From Megamerina dolium (lineage: Eukaryota; Arthropoda; Insecta; Diptera; Megamerinidae), in the NCBI GenBank assembly GCA_963854835.1, contig OY978529.1, forward strand, positions 47,239,821-47,303,820: a stretch of DNA of 64,000 nucleotides, written 5' to 3'. The translations under genes and the position numbers were made by a program. How positions within the stretch are numbered: the first letter of the stretch is position 1; every line of letters starts with the position of its first letter. The notes under the pieces were generated by a model. That model saw only the letters and a list, made by a program, of their open reading frames with translations. It searched no databases and was not told the origin of the DNA. Positions 25,655 through 39,482 of the stretch are shown one piece after another.

Positions 25655-26902
25655 TACTGTCATGAATATAACTCCATTTATTAATCTCAACCAACTGATT
25701 CCTCAACATCAGTTTGGATTTAGAAAACAGCACGGCACAATAGAACAAGTCCACCGCATTGTAACTCTGATAAGGAACACTTTTGAAGAAAAAAAGTATT
25801 GCTCAGCTGTCTTTCTTGATATCACTCAAGCTTTCGATAAAGTATGGCACGATGGCCTTATTTACAAACTCAAACTATTACTGCCTGCAAATGTCTCCTC
25901 ATTGCTTAGTAGCTACCTCACGAAAAGACAATTTCTCGTACATCACAAGGATTACACAACAAATCCATTGGATATTCACGCTGGCGTTCCTCAAGGAAGC
26001 GTTTTGGGTCCCTTACTGTATCTCTTATACACTTCAGATATGCCCAACAATAACTATACATTCATATCGACCTTTGCTGATGATACGGCAATATTGTGCT
26101 CTCGCTCTAACCCCATAGAAGCTACTAAACTCCTGCAGACTCATGTCGATTCTCTCAAAATCTGGCTAGCAAAATGGCGTATAAAAGTCAATGAATCAAA
26201 GAGCGTACATGTAACCTTCACGCTAAGGCTAGATACATGTCCCCCACTTAAAATTAATGGCCAATCAGTTCCACAATGTTCCTCAACAAAGTACTTGGGT
26301 ATTCACCTCGACAGAAGGCTGACATGGAAAAATCACATAGAGGCAAAGAAAACTCAGATCAAGCTTAAAATGAATCAGTTATGGTGGCTGTTACACAAAA
26401 GATCAAAGTTGAATCTTGAATACAAAGTGCTATTATATAAAGCAATCCTGAAACCAATCTGGACTTATGGTATTCAGTTTTGGGGCACCGCATCTCCCTC
26501 TAATATCGAAAAATTGCAGCGAATACAATCCAAGTGTCTGCGAATTATTGTAAACGCGCCTTGGTATATGAGGAACGTTAACATCCATCGAGATTTAAAT
26601 GTATCCACAATTTCTGAGGAAGTTGCAATGTCCTGCAGAAGCTACATTCAAAAATTACACAATCATCCGAATCCCCTTGCTAGGCAATTGTTGCTGAGCA
26701 AGGGGCATCGTCGATTAAAAAGAAAAGACACACTGAATATGCTGTAAAATTGCTACATCTCGCGACTCACCAAATTGTGATGGAACGTAGGGGATATCAC
26801 ATAGTTTTATTTAGTTTGTAAGATTTGAATACTTATTGTTAGTTTCTTGTATTTAAGAAAGATTCAATAAAAAAAAAATAAGCTAAAAAAAAAAAAAAAA
26901 AA
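25655..26902 (+). mobile_element. Jockey-type LINE, 5'-truncated copy A
   Basis: A non-LTR retrotransposon fragment bounded by a 9-bp target-site duplication, ATATTTAAC, at 25646-25654 and 26903-26911. It starts inside the reverse transcriptase, runs through the end of ORF2 (stop at 26747), a 3' UTR of about 140 bp with AATAAA at 26866, and a poly-A tail. Compared with copy B (58.75 kb) it lacks one T at its 5' junction. Intact TSD, tail and frame point to a fairly recent insertion that was 5'-truncated on arrival, as is usual for LINEs. Confidence 0.88.
25662..26747 (+). CDS. Partial reverse transcriptase ORF2 of LINE copy A
   Basis: An open frame of 361 residues covering most of a non-LTR reverse transcriptase: QFGFRKQHGTIEQ near the start, FLDITQAFDKVWHDGL (first catalytic Asp), AGVPQGSVLGPLLYLLYT, the FADDTAIL active site (about residues 131-138), the KWRIKVNESKS block and the C-terminal thumb region. 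The ATG is an internal Met, not a true start. No RNase H domain follows, as expected for Jockey-type elements. It differs from copy B at about a dozen of 361 residues. The gene is incomplete and cannot make a working ORF2 protein. Confidence 0.85.
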   Translation: MNITPFINLNQLIPQHQFGFRKQHGTIEQVHRIVTLIRNTFEEKKYCSAVFLDITQAFDKVWHDGLIYKLKLLLPANVSSLLSSYLTKRQFLVHHKDYTTNPLDIHAGVPQGSVLGPLLYLLYTSDMPNNNYTFISTFADDTAILCSRSNPIEATKLLQTHVDSLKIWLAKWRIKVNESKSVHVTFTLRLDTCPPLKINGQSVPQCSSTKYLGIHLDRRLTWKNHIEAKKTQIKLKMNQLWWLLHKRSKLNLEYKVLLYKAILKPIWTYGIQFWGTASPSNIEKLQRIQSKCLRIIVNAPWYMRNVNIHRDLNVSTISEEVAMSCRSYIQKLHNHPNPLARQLLLSKGHRRLKRKDTLNML

Positions 26903-26911
26903 ATATTTAAC

Positions 26912-27229
26912 GTGCCATTACAATCATTTTTGTTTGATTTTGTGTAGATTTCGTCTCTGTTCTTCGTTCAATTAAGCCAATTAAAAATTCCAAGCTTTTC
27001 AAGACTTGGTCCTCACACCGGATGCTGGACTTTCCTGTTCCGCTAGCGGGTTCCGGTTGTGACACCTTCTTAGCAGAATAGTATTATTCCATTTACTCAA
27101 CATGAATTAAGTCAACATCGGCACAAGGTTCGTACAGCTATTGATTTAACCGTTTTTTTTTTGTTCAAAACCAACACAAATAAGTGTAAAGATATTCTGT
27201 AGGACTCTACTCTAGAAAATTCCACGAAG
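26912..27229. other. Non-coding DNA
   Basis: No feature was recognised in this spacer. Confidence 0.4.
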
Positions 27230-27425
27230 CCCCTCAACCATATATATGGGTAGACATGATGAGAGACTTGAAGAGTATAATTCTCGATCTTCGTGAAAGA
27301 GCTCGACTTTCCACTTGCTTATATAACCTAAAGTAATACTTGTTTGTAAGAGTGATCATTAGACAGAATACTTTACTGCTTCGAAAGCGTAGCTTTCCAC
27401 ACTGACATATTGTCCAAGACGCCAA
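27230..27425 (-). pseudogene. LINE relic: reverse transcriptase C-terminal piece
   Basis: The minus-strand frame contains NKYYFRLYKQVESRALSRRS followed by an RIILFKSLIMSTHIYG-like end. This matches the family pattern A-N-x-x-Y-F-x-L ... S-R-x-x-K ... L-Y-K-T-L-I-x-P-x-x-x-Y-G found after the reverse transcriptase core in several insect LINE groups. It is a short fragment with no tail or TSD visible. Confidence 0.5.
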
Positions 27426-28964
27426 GACCTTTGTTTGTTCACGCTAGGTAATTCGTCCAATTGTCTACTATAATACGTTTTGTAGGCATAGAAATATACC
27501 CGCTCTAATACACATGGCATAAATTGTTATTATTGCGCAGTGAGCGAAGAAGAAGCCCTTTTATGCATTCATGTACATAATCATCAGATGCATAAACGCT
27601 CAAGCATTTTCAAGTGGTTTAATAAGAACCTCAGATATGTAAGTACGTATGTACGTACGAGTATATGGGACTTGTATATGCGATAAGCAACTTTTGTTAT
27701 TATAAACAATAACTGCAGTGTTTGACAAACTTTTCTCTCACAGAGATTATCTACGTTGTGATCAGTAGCCGAAAATAATGTCGACTTCAAATATGTTTAT
27801 AAAAAAAAGCGGCATATGTATTACTTTAGCATTACTTTTCTTTCTGAGAGTAAGAAGTAATAAGTAAAAAAATTAAAACTCAATATAATTATTTTTATTT
27901 GAGCACGATCAACAAAATACAGAAATAATATTTATTTCTGGCAAAAACAGATGTGTGTTTAGTATTCCAAAAATTTTAGATGCAGATTACAATCTCTACT
28001 TGCAGGTACGTAATAAATGTTTACGAATGAAAAAAAAAAACGTTCAGAAACACTGTTCTTCCACACTTTCCTATGTCATTAATACTACGAATGCACATCC
28101 GTAGAAGGACATATGATCAGTTTTCTGCAAAACCCATGTCGATGCAAGAATAATGGCATGATCGTGAAGTAATGAAAAAAGAAAAATAAAATAAAACATA
28201 TAGAACATACAGAATATACAATATGTAATTACGATAGTTACAATAGTTGGTTACACTTTCATACTGTACACATACCATACAATACAATATTATTATAATA
28301 CCATATACGAGTATGTACATATGAAAGAGGCTTCTTGCATTGTCTGATTTGTAGAACTAATTGTTCACTTGTGAAGTGTTGACGTGCACCGGTTTGATCA
28401 TCATCTTTAAATTTGACAGTGCTTTTTAATATAGATTTCAAAATACAATATAATATATGTATTCAAATTTCTACTAAGTTATGTGTAAGATACAATACAT
28501 ACAACATAGATACAATATGATTCTGTAAATGTACCTACATAAGTACAAAATATCTGATACAACTGACCATCAGCATCATCATCATCGCCATCACCAGCAA
28601 ATCTCTATTAAACTACATAATTAAATATTGAAATTTCAAAGCAAATTAAGAAACAACAACAACAACACTAACCACAATGAAACATTAATGAAAAGTGTGC
28701 GATGAACGTTTAATGGCAACGTGTGCTCTACGAGACGAAATATTATAGATATTGTATGCACTAAAACACCTACATAAATAAAAGTTGAATAGAAAACAAA
28801 ATCAAATAAATTTCAAAATTTAATGAAGACACCTTTTTTGGCTTGCTATTTGAATTCTTCATGTAAAAGGTCGCGTCTTTTATTTCGATTGCTCCCACGT
28901 ATTTTTTATTATTTTGGTTTTTTTTTTTTGGAAAAAGGAAATACATACATATAGATAGACCACA
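27426..28964. other. Non-coding DNA and probable 5' region of Traf4
   Basis: AT-rich. A 5' UTR and promoter for the first Traf4 start are expected in the last part, but no core promoter motif is convincing. A CATCATCATCATCG run lies near 28572. Confidence 0.4.
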
Positions 28965-31247
28965 ATGTCGACCACAGTGGCTTTAAATAAAAAAGTCTCA
29001 AGTCACACGACCAATTCTCATGGTGGCACTTCCAGCTCGAATATAATTAATACAACAAGTAATTGTAGCAATAATAATACAAATGACTCGAGTACTAATA
29101 TTATAACACCCACAACATGCCAACGCTTAAGGTAATGATAACAATTTTTGTGTTTGTTTTTGTTTTTTAGCATTAATTATGATACAAAAATATATAATAT
29201 TATAGGCGTACATCATTGATAAGGCCCACGACAATGCAATCAATATAATTAAGTGTTTACTTAAATCTTTTATTTCTTTTTTTTATTTTATTTTTCTAGC
29301 GAAATATTTCGCCGTTCCATAGCCAGTAGCGAGCAATTGAGTGCAAACGAAAACACCTATGAAGAGGTGAGTACGACAAAGCGGTGGTCGGAAATTGTTT
29401 AATTTTTATTAATTTTTTTTTCATAACTTTAAATAAATTAAAAAATGTATAAAACGTAAGATATATATTGTTGAAAATATTGTTTTAAAAAAATTGCGAG
29501 GTTATTGAGTAATTTCAATCGCAAATTTGAACTTTCACCTTGATACTTACGCCTCGATACAAGACAATTTTTTATCATCAGAGTATACTATTCAGCACTT
29601 ATGGCAGGGTCGTATTAAATCCTCAAGCCTTCCCAAGTACCAATATTAAAACTCTTCCCTTGTCGAATTTTTCTGATTGTGCTGGTTTAGTGAAAGCGGT
29701 AGTAACTCAGTCATTTGTATTGTGTATTTTTTTTTTCCCTATTTTCTCTATAAAACAATACGTATCGGAGAGCAAGCGATAGCATCGTGCAATACAATAG
29801 AATGAGCTTGAAAGAACATCTGCCGTATACTAGGAATAAAGCAAGGCGGTTGATGTCAAACATTAGAGGGCCTAAGCAGAAGAGCATATTACTGTATGGA
29901 GCGATCGTATGATTGTCAGCAACGTCTCGAATGAAGCACGGTCAATGTGGTAACAGGAAAATTATCAATAGAAATAATGATAAGCACGTGATATATAGAA
30001 GGATAGGTACCTACCAAATATGAAATCAAAGAGAACAGCTTCATATAATGGTAGATAAAATGTGAAAATTTCACCAAAGGACGAAATACCAAAATAAATA
30101 TACCCCACATTAGGATGTTGTCAAACAGTAAGCATGAGGAAGTTATTCACAACTTACTTCAAACGCTAACATAACATGGATGTTTCCGGGAGAAGCGCTC
30201 AATTTGATGAGCGGAAAGAACAAAAGAATCATGCTCACCAGTTGATCTTCTAGAATATATGCTTAGCTGGAAGGAGTAACTTTTGCATATCATATAGCCT
30301 GACCTCAGTCTCGATTTGAATCGCGACAATTATAAGATAACATACACCGAATAGTTATTCAGCCAGTGTAAATAAATAGAACAATTTGTTTTAAGGTTTC
30401 GAAATGGCGAAAAGTCCGTATGTACAAATTATGAAACGTAAAGCGAAAAATGTGTTTAGTTTTATACAAATTTGCACTTTTAGCAGTGTTTTTTCATATA
30501 TGTATACTGGTCACACTAATCATGTTCTCCAATAAGTCAGCCTACCGGGTACGCCATTCATAATTCTTTGACATTCAAGTAATGTGGACGCAGGCATCAC
30601 GTCTTTCAGAAAATCAACTCAACGCCTATACGCATGGACGGTCTATGGGTCTATGTTAGACCATCGACTACACGATCCGTAGTACTTTTGCATTCAAGTA
30701 ATGTATACGAAAGTACATACATACGTGAAGCAAAATACAAAAGCAAAGATAACTTACCAGTAATCTAGCCTACAAAATTATACAAATACAATTAAGAATG
30801 TTCATTCTATTTTCAACACTTTCTGTTATCGTTCTTGAACGATTTCCGTTCGATCAAATTTCATCTGAATCTCAAAACAAAAGCAAATGAAATATTTGTA
30901 CAAATGTGTACATATTTTTACTCGTATGAGGGTGAGTGAAAATGTGTATTTTCCAATTTACAACATCAACAGCAACAACAACAATAATCAACAATAAAGT
31001 AATTCGACACATTCCCCTTGGCGTTGCGCATGTGCACCCTGTAAGGATGCTCTTTGTCTTTATTTGTTATGTTTCATGTCCTTCCATTATTACGTACCAA
31101 TTTATATTAATATATTTGTAGAATCTGTTATAAAAACATACCCATATACCAATACTCATATACCCGTTAGTATTACGTATGTATATTATATCCCTCTTTC
31201 TCTTTGCCAATAGTTCTAAAAGAAATTGACCATATGCCCATTTACAG

Positions 31248-31279
<32 letters not shown>

Positions 31280-34200
31280 TCCCTTTAGGTCCCCAATTCA
31301 CCAACACCTATAAGGAATGATTTTTCTATCTCTCAAAAATTCGGAATTTGAACGATCGCTTAATTTATCGTTTTTTCTTCTAACGAGTGAATGTCTTATG
31401 TGTTTTAAAATGTATTTTGTACATATGATATGTACCTACCATATATGTATGTAAGTAAGAAACATCTGCCATTGTCATTGAAGTGAAATTCCAAAGTGAA
31501 CAATGACATGAATCCACACACATGCGCACGCATACATCGACATTTAATTATATGTACTTTATATGAGCGTATGCATTGTATATGCATGTTATTGAAAATT
31601 ATTAGGCACCAACATAATATCAAAAGAATCAGGAACACCCTTTTCAGGAGCGCCTAAATAATTTTATTCATACAGTATAGTTATCAGTATGTATTTACTT
31701 TTATGCAGGTTAATAATAAAAAGAAAACATCTGCTCTGGATATTTTCCTTGCGGCTGTCGCTACTGTTATTGCAACTCATACGTACTTAAATATGTAACA
31801 ATAGAGTGAGATGAAGTATGTTTTTATATTAGTGTGGTTCAGCGTTGTATGATTGAAATGATAGTTGCCCCGAATTGTAAGTTCCAAGTACTACACTTTG
31901 AAGAAATTTGTTTAGCTTACAGCCTGAATTAATACCAGCGATAAAGTCAGCCCAGTGATCATGCGAAGGATAACATTTGCTATCATGTGCCACCTTGGGG
32001 TTAAGTAAAAAATGACAAGACGAGCGCTGTCATGATGAGTGAAAATTACACTCTACAAATTTATCATCATGCCTTTCCTCATATAAGACGTTTGGGCACT
32101 TTCCACCTCCAATATGGAGGATACTTTCAATTTTCCAGATGTAAATCATTCCTAAGAACATAAGAACACGCGGTCTGATATTGGATAACTAAGAGGATAC
32201 CGACTCGGACCCTGGTGGGAGGAACAAGCACTGAAAAATATGTCAGCGATTAGAATTTCATACACGCGACAGCGAGTGAAAAAACAGAAATGACTGTCGA
32301 ATTACTCTGCAAACGCTTTTAATGGCCTAAGGAGAAAATTCTCCAGCTGACAATATCGCTGACATCTTTGGCATTTTTCGATCATTGTGTTTCATACAAA
32401 AACGAACAATAATTGTCAAGTCAATTTGCTATTTTTCAACTAGAAAAATGTAAGCGTAATTTTAACTAAGTTAATAAAAAGACAAATTTTTCAAATTTCT
32501 TTGTTTGCTATTGATTAAGTGGCAGTTTGAAATTCAGTTTTTTAATTAACAGCTTCGTAGCACTTTTTGTTATCAAGCTCAGCTATGTGAACCCGTCCGC
32601 TAAACATCAACAGCCTATGCTCACTTATAATATGTTATTTAAGCTTTGATGTATTGAACACTTGTGACAGTTTTATAGTGCCTAGACTGTAGATGTAAAC
32701 TTTCATAACCGAAGAATTATGATTATAAATTGATTATTTATCAATAAGTACATGTCAGAGTTCCTTCATTTTTATGACACTCTTTAAAAGTCTAGCCATC
32801 CAATTAAGGCAGTGAAAAGTGTAACAATCTTTTTTAAGGAAAAGAAATTGACGACAATCTCTTATCAACGATAATAAAAAAAAGAGAATATATTTATGTA
32901 ATTCAAATTTTAGCTATAAAATATTTCGATATTAAATAGTAATAAATTTATTAACTAGATAGGTACGTATGTTTCAATTTATATACGTGCACACGACATT
33001 TTATATGTACGAGCATATAACTCGATTTCAATAAAATTAGATACTTCTAGTCTTCTCTGAGCTAATTATGGTATGTATAACGAGACCCGATAAGGATAAC
33101 TTACTTTAGGAACTATTAGTGTTAAATATATACTTAATTACTTGTTTAATTTTACTTGTTACAAAATAAAATTCAATATAATTCAATGTAATTTATAAAT
33201 TTGCTTGTATTTATTTCATGTATTTACATAATTGTATCATATGTTACACACAATATTTTCGTAAATATGCCATCCAGAAAAAGAGTGTCGGATTTTGTCA
33301 AATTTATTATTGTAAGTTAGACAATTTAAATGAAATATTCTAAAAGAAATGTAAGAAGAGAAAGAAAACATACAACACCGCAATCTAGCAAAGTGAGAAA
33401 GCAGTGGAGGTCTCAGGGTGAACACTTTTATAAAACTGTGGGAAAAGAATTTTAAGGCCATAAGTACTATATTCACCTTCTATCCCAAGTAAAGATAAAT
33501 AAAATAATATACAATAGTTACACAAATATGCATTCCTAGAATACTAATTAATATTTTGTGGATATTTGTGACTTTTGAATATAAAAATAAAATATGTACT
33601 CACGTACACACATAAATAAACAATGCATCTCAATAAAACATGTGCATAATTAAAAGTGAATCTTTATACATGCCAGTATTATATGATTGGGGTTGTGCAT
33701 TGGACTGTGTACCTAACTGACCTAACGTATGTATTCGTACTGTATTTATACGATTTTAATAAAATTATGAGAACTGCAACAGCACCTTATCATCGAAAAT
33801 CTTTTATAGCTAAACAAATAACACAATCCTTTAACTTTGACTTTCTTCAATGTGTAAAAGTGAAATAAATTGCTAAATCGTCACAAATATAAATTCTCCA
33901 CTAAAAACGTATATTTCTTTCAAAGCACTTTGTCCAAATCTGCTCTCTCCACTCTATCGTGTTCAATTTGTAGGTAACATTTTAAGGCCATACAATCCTA
34001 AACCTAAGTAAGCGGACTGCAATCTAATATTTTTTTAGAAATACTATTATCCACTTTACGTAGGTTGTGGTCTGCCGATTTCCATATGTTGTCTGCCAAC
34101 CTAAACGTCGAGGCACTGATAAGCAACCCATTAATTGTTGAGGTTACTTTCCAGGTCGAGTCGAGTTTTGAGAGAACGTCGATCTTAAATAGTCCAGCCT

Positions 34201-36928
34201 TTAGACTGAAGCTCAAGATTTTATTTCGCAACCACATACCAAAAACAAATGTCATTATTTTAAATCAGCTAACCAGTGCGTTAGCATACAAAATGACCAC
34301 AAATAAAAAAAAAGGAATACATATGTGGCACTTATAGGCTCCAAAAGGCCCTTTGACCGAGCTTTTCTTCCGGTACTGTTTTGTGTCGTAAATTTTAGAC
34401 ACTTTCAATTTTTAGTTAAATAATTTAATTTGAAAGTATTTATTTATATTTGTCTCACTTAGAACTACGGCATATGTGAATAAATACAGAAACATTCGTA
34501 AGAACATATACATATGTATGATCCCACTTCAATTCTATAAAATAATTTACGTGGAGTTTGTTAGCAAAACTGCTAAATAGTATCTATGTATGTATATACT
34601 TCATTACAAATTCGAGCTAACAGTGAGTGAATGGGGAAAAAAAGAAGAGAATTACAATATAATACAACAAAAGTAGAGAAACTTGGAATAAGAAACATGT
34701 TTAAACTCGCTATCCGGTCCGATTGATCTTAACTGATCTCTAAATGCCTTCTGTTATTTTATTTTCTCCTTTCTTTGCATTCATATTTACTTCGTGATGT
34801 TTTTCACTCAACCTTGGCAAGGCCGTTGTGGCCAAGTTGTATGATTACTTGTTTTTTTTTTTTTTATAGATTTTACTTCAGTCTTTCTCAGCTTATAATC
34901 ATAGTTGAATTTTTCGTACATTTGTATTTGAAACAAATTAAATTAAAATGTACCGAAAATCATCCAATATTTGTATTGAGCAATATTAATTTCCCAATAT
35001 TATCAGTTCATTAATTAATCAAATTAAATTCTATCGTATAATTGCAAAAAAAAAATGTAATTTTTTCATTCTCAATTAGTGTTACCAGAGGCATTTAAAA
35101 TATTTGTTGCCACAGTAACGGCCTTTTGTAACTGACGGTAGGTTAGGGAATAATCGTCGTAACTCCTCGGTGTACTGTTATAATTGCTTTGCTCCCGTAT
35201 ATGTATGGCCATTTTTTTGGTAGCTACTGGAAAATTGGATTGCTAAAAGTTTCCCCTACAACAATATTCTACTTTTTTAAAATCGGATGTTAAATTTTAA
35301 ATTTCTCTACTATCTGGGTACTTCATACAATGAAATTTATACAGCTGTTGTTATTCACATTTCACCATGTCTCTCATACGTCGAGATTAGATCTGTTCTC
35401 TTTAATCAACTTTCAGCAGCAGTGTTTGTGTATTCTAATTTTCCAATTTTGCGACAGAGAAAAATGAGAACGTAAAATGCAAGAGAGCTGAAAGTAAAAA
35501 TTATCTCATCACTTGCTATCACCCATAAAAAAAGGCCAACTGTCAATCATGAACTGTGAATGTCAATTTGCTTCCCCGTACTCTCGTGTATAAATTAAGT
35601 GACGAAAGTGATAATAATGTAAGCGAACACTACTATTGTTTATATGCGCTCTCAATTAACCGTTTGCTGATGTGCTACCTACTGCTACAATGCTACAATG
35701 GAGCTGTGCGGCAGAGAATATGTGTGGTGTGACAGCTTGATATCGATCGTTGAGCCTCGAATGAAGTTAGTTATTAAGAAACCAGCAGTGTGGTAAGATC
35801 GTTCTATTTCTGCAGTCGGGTATATACATAAACGTAAAAATGTACTACAAGTATGCAAATATTCGTGTGCACTGAAAAATTTTAAATTAAAAAACAAACA
35901 AAAAGAAAAGATAAAAATTATATTAAAACGTAATGGATTATAGTTCAACTCATTTGACATACAAGTGTAGTATGTATGTATGTGTATGTTGAATAAACAA
36001 ATAAATGAATATAAAGTAAAGAACGGTTAAATTTAGTGAAAAAGAAAACAAAATTAATCAAATTAATAAAAAAATTGTTGAAAAGTGTCGAAACAAAACA
36101 AAACAATTTCTTTTTTTCTTGCAATATGGTACGAAGTTTGGCTCAGTGGACGAAAACCCTGAGTTTTCCATCGCGTCTATCACCAAATCGCAATTCGAAA
36201 GATTGCACAAATCTAACAGGCACATCGACCACAGATGGTTACCATCAGGAGAAACCGCCACCGACACCACCCCGTAATAAAAATACAAATTGTTCAACAA
36301 CACGTTCGTCAACATCGACCGTCTCATCAACACATTCATCGTCGTTGGTATCCAATTCATCGCCGTCACCTTCCGAAATGGGAAATAGCAGTAAAAATAA
36401 TAATAAGAGCAGCAATGTACCAATTACAGAATTGGAACAAATTGTAAGTTTTTTTACCCTCTGAAAACCCCTTAATGTAAGGGATTATAATATAAGTACC
36501 TACGTCAGTGTTGTATGTACACAGCTAAGATTTTCGGTATTAAGATGTACATATATCTGTAATTTTGCATACATTTTCTAGATTCCTTTTGTTATGATTG
36601 TATTCATGTATACTGCCAGCATCACATTTAACATTTGATCGCTCACTGATTAGAACAATAATACAAGACAACACAAAATGAAAGTTCATCTGTCTATGAT
36701 TAATCCCTTCAACACTAACAAGTTGGGATCTGGTGTAGCAATTGATAGAAAAAAAGTATTCAAAATTTTAGGTAAATTATACCACAACTACAGTGCAATA
36801 TTGCACAGTTTAAAATGCGGTTATTATAACATCTTTGACGTGTCACAAAAACTATTTTAACAATTTTGCTTCTAGCGGTACCGTGAAACCTCTAAAAAAA
36901 TATATATGTATATATACAAAATTATTTA

Positions 36929-37015
<87 letters not shown>

Positions 37016-37108
37016 TCAAGTGATTGCCCATAGATACATCCGCAACGAATTCTTAAATATTTACGTACTCGTATGCATGCATGTATGCCCATATGTGCAT
37101 GATATTGA

Positions 37109-37172
<64 letters not shown>

Positions 37173-39400
37173 TCAAGTGATTGCCCATAGATACATCCGC
37201 AACGAATTCTTAAATATTTACGTACTCGTATGCATGCATGTATGCCCATATGTGCATGATATAGTCATGAAGACAAATGTGTATTACAATATATTTTTCA
37301 AAATTTTGTGATACATACGATTATCATCCTGATATATTTCACACCATATCGGTAACACATGTTGTTTTTAGAAATGACGCTGACTGGGTACAGTGCAACA
37401 TGATCATAGGATAAACGTCCTAAAAATAGGTGGTTGATATTTAACAACAATGAATATTCTAATACAAATTGTTATAAAAGATCAGAGTATGAAAACATTT
37501 AATGCTATGTCTACAGATGAATATTGATATTTATGGGTTTCTTATGTCAACTCTGAATAAAATTTTCCAAGTATAAGCTCGCAGTATATTGTATTTAAAT
37601 ATAACATCATTAATAATATTATATCCTGAGTCCGTTGTTAATGACTTTGTTTATCCATCTAAAACAACAAAGCGTAGGGTCAAACCGGGAATACTGCGAT
37701 TCTTGAAATTGTTCTGCTGGTTACTAAACATGAGAAATGTGTATAACATACTTTAGAATTACCACAAGTAAAAAAAACCACAACTAACGAACTATGTAAC
37801 TATGTAGAAATGTTGTAGCATTTTATAAGTTGAATTACAACTTATTTATATGTATATGTACAATATTATATCTTCAAATGTGTCGATTAACAAAAAACGA
37901 AGTCAGTTTTTTTTTGCAAACAATTATAACCAAGTAATAAGTTTTTCTTATTGTATTCTTCACCGGCCATGAAACTATGTACTTTGTTTATATATACTAT
38001 ATTTACATATATTCTTATTATGTAGTCGTTGCTTTATTGTGAAAAACAGTATTTGTTGCTGCTGTCGTTACTGCTGCTTATTCATACATCTTCATACACG
38101 CACTATTATAAACAGCCTTGGAAGTAACATGCTTTAATAATCGTAACTGCATCAACAAAATGATATACAACGTACTTATGCACTGATACGCTAAATACAA
38201 TTTGCAAATAATTGCACACGATTGTATAAATTTGATTATGAATGTATATTTAAATATGCATTGTTCTGTAATTCGATACCAACGATAGTACCTATAGTAA
38301 AGCTATTGAATACATAGGCCCCTAGTTATAGTCAACATCACCTTTTTGACAGATTTCTGCATGAGATATAATTTTGAGAATGAGAAATAAATTTAAGATT
38401 GATCTTAATTTTGACTATAACTACAGGCCATACTGTTAAGGTATACCTTCATATGCTAAAATACACAAAATACTCTCACATTTTGTAGAAAATTGGTATT
38501 TCAAAAAATTGTTTAATTAAGTTCAAACAATTTAATTACATAATTGCTCTATTTATTCATATACCCAACATAGTTGCCATCATAATACAGAAACTACCAG
38601 TAGTTTCGTCTTTCATGCTCACATTTCACATTTTTAACGAAGAGTCGATAATTTCACTTTTATTTAATTTGTCTTATTCTAAATTACGGTGCGACAGCAT
38701 AATTCTTTTATCAAATGATGGTTTGTTTCCTTTTTTATTAACATTCGCAGATTTGATCTCTTTTAAATTATGATTTAAAAAGCAAATACAAATAAATGAC
38801 TAGCCAGCTCTTTTGGCATTTGTTGACAGTCTTTGATTTTCGATATTGATATTGAGCATAGCTACATATCAGTCGCTACCGATGATGGGCTTGTATAATA
38901 TACTAGGTGGACATGTACAAGATTCTTTTTAAAAATTCCAAAAAAAACACGAGCATGACTTCATTCATGTAGCTCCCTCGGCTAGTTTCCCAGTAGCGTA
39001 TTCTGTCCACCCAGTTTTCCAAAACCTTGGTGCCGGTTTCTGGCTTCATCTCACGAATGGCATTCTCAATATTCACCTTAAGTACCTGAATCGTTAATGG
39101 ATTGTTCGCATAACATCGATCCCTCACGGCACCCCACAAAGATAGTCTACGACGTGAAAGCGCAGCTCTCGTTTGGCCAATTCACATCGCGCAGATGGCT
39201 GATAATACGATTACCAAACTTGACATGCAAAAGATGGATTGTGGCATGGGGCGCCATACTGCTGAAACCAAAGGTCCATGAAGTCCATGTCTTCAATTTC
39301 AATTATCATGCCTCTATAACGCTCACCGTAAAGCATATATAAACATTTATATATGCACATATATATAATATATAATATGCATATATATAATATATATATA

Positions 39401-39482
<82 letters not shown>

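Larger units (their letters stand above)
29367..36125. other. Traf4 long intron, upstream part
   Basis: Contains a (GCT)n tract (31248-31279), a lone M1BP-type motif (30508-30518) and a SINE tail fragment (34320-34405). Frames at 29540-29782, 33237-33476 and 34004-34337 show no family resemblance. No nested gene was recognised. Confidence 0.45.

Noticed and set aside
34004..34337. Two overlapping opposite frames of 83 and 90 residues
   Set aside because: Each mirrors the other, with no known motif; the end runs into a SINE tail.
36906..37311. Long frames of Tyr-Ile repeats on both strands (also at 39211-39534 and 47412-47729)
   Set aside because: They come from (TA)n microsatellites, appear on both strands and have no codon or domain signal.
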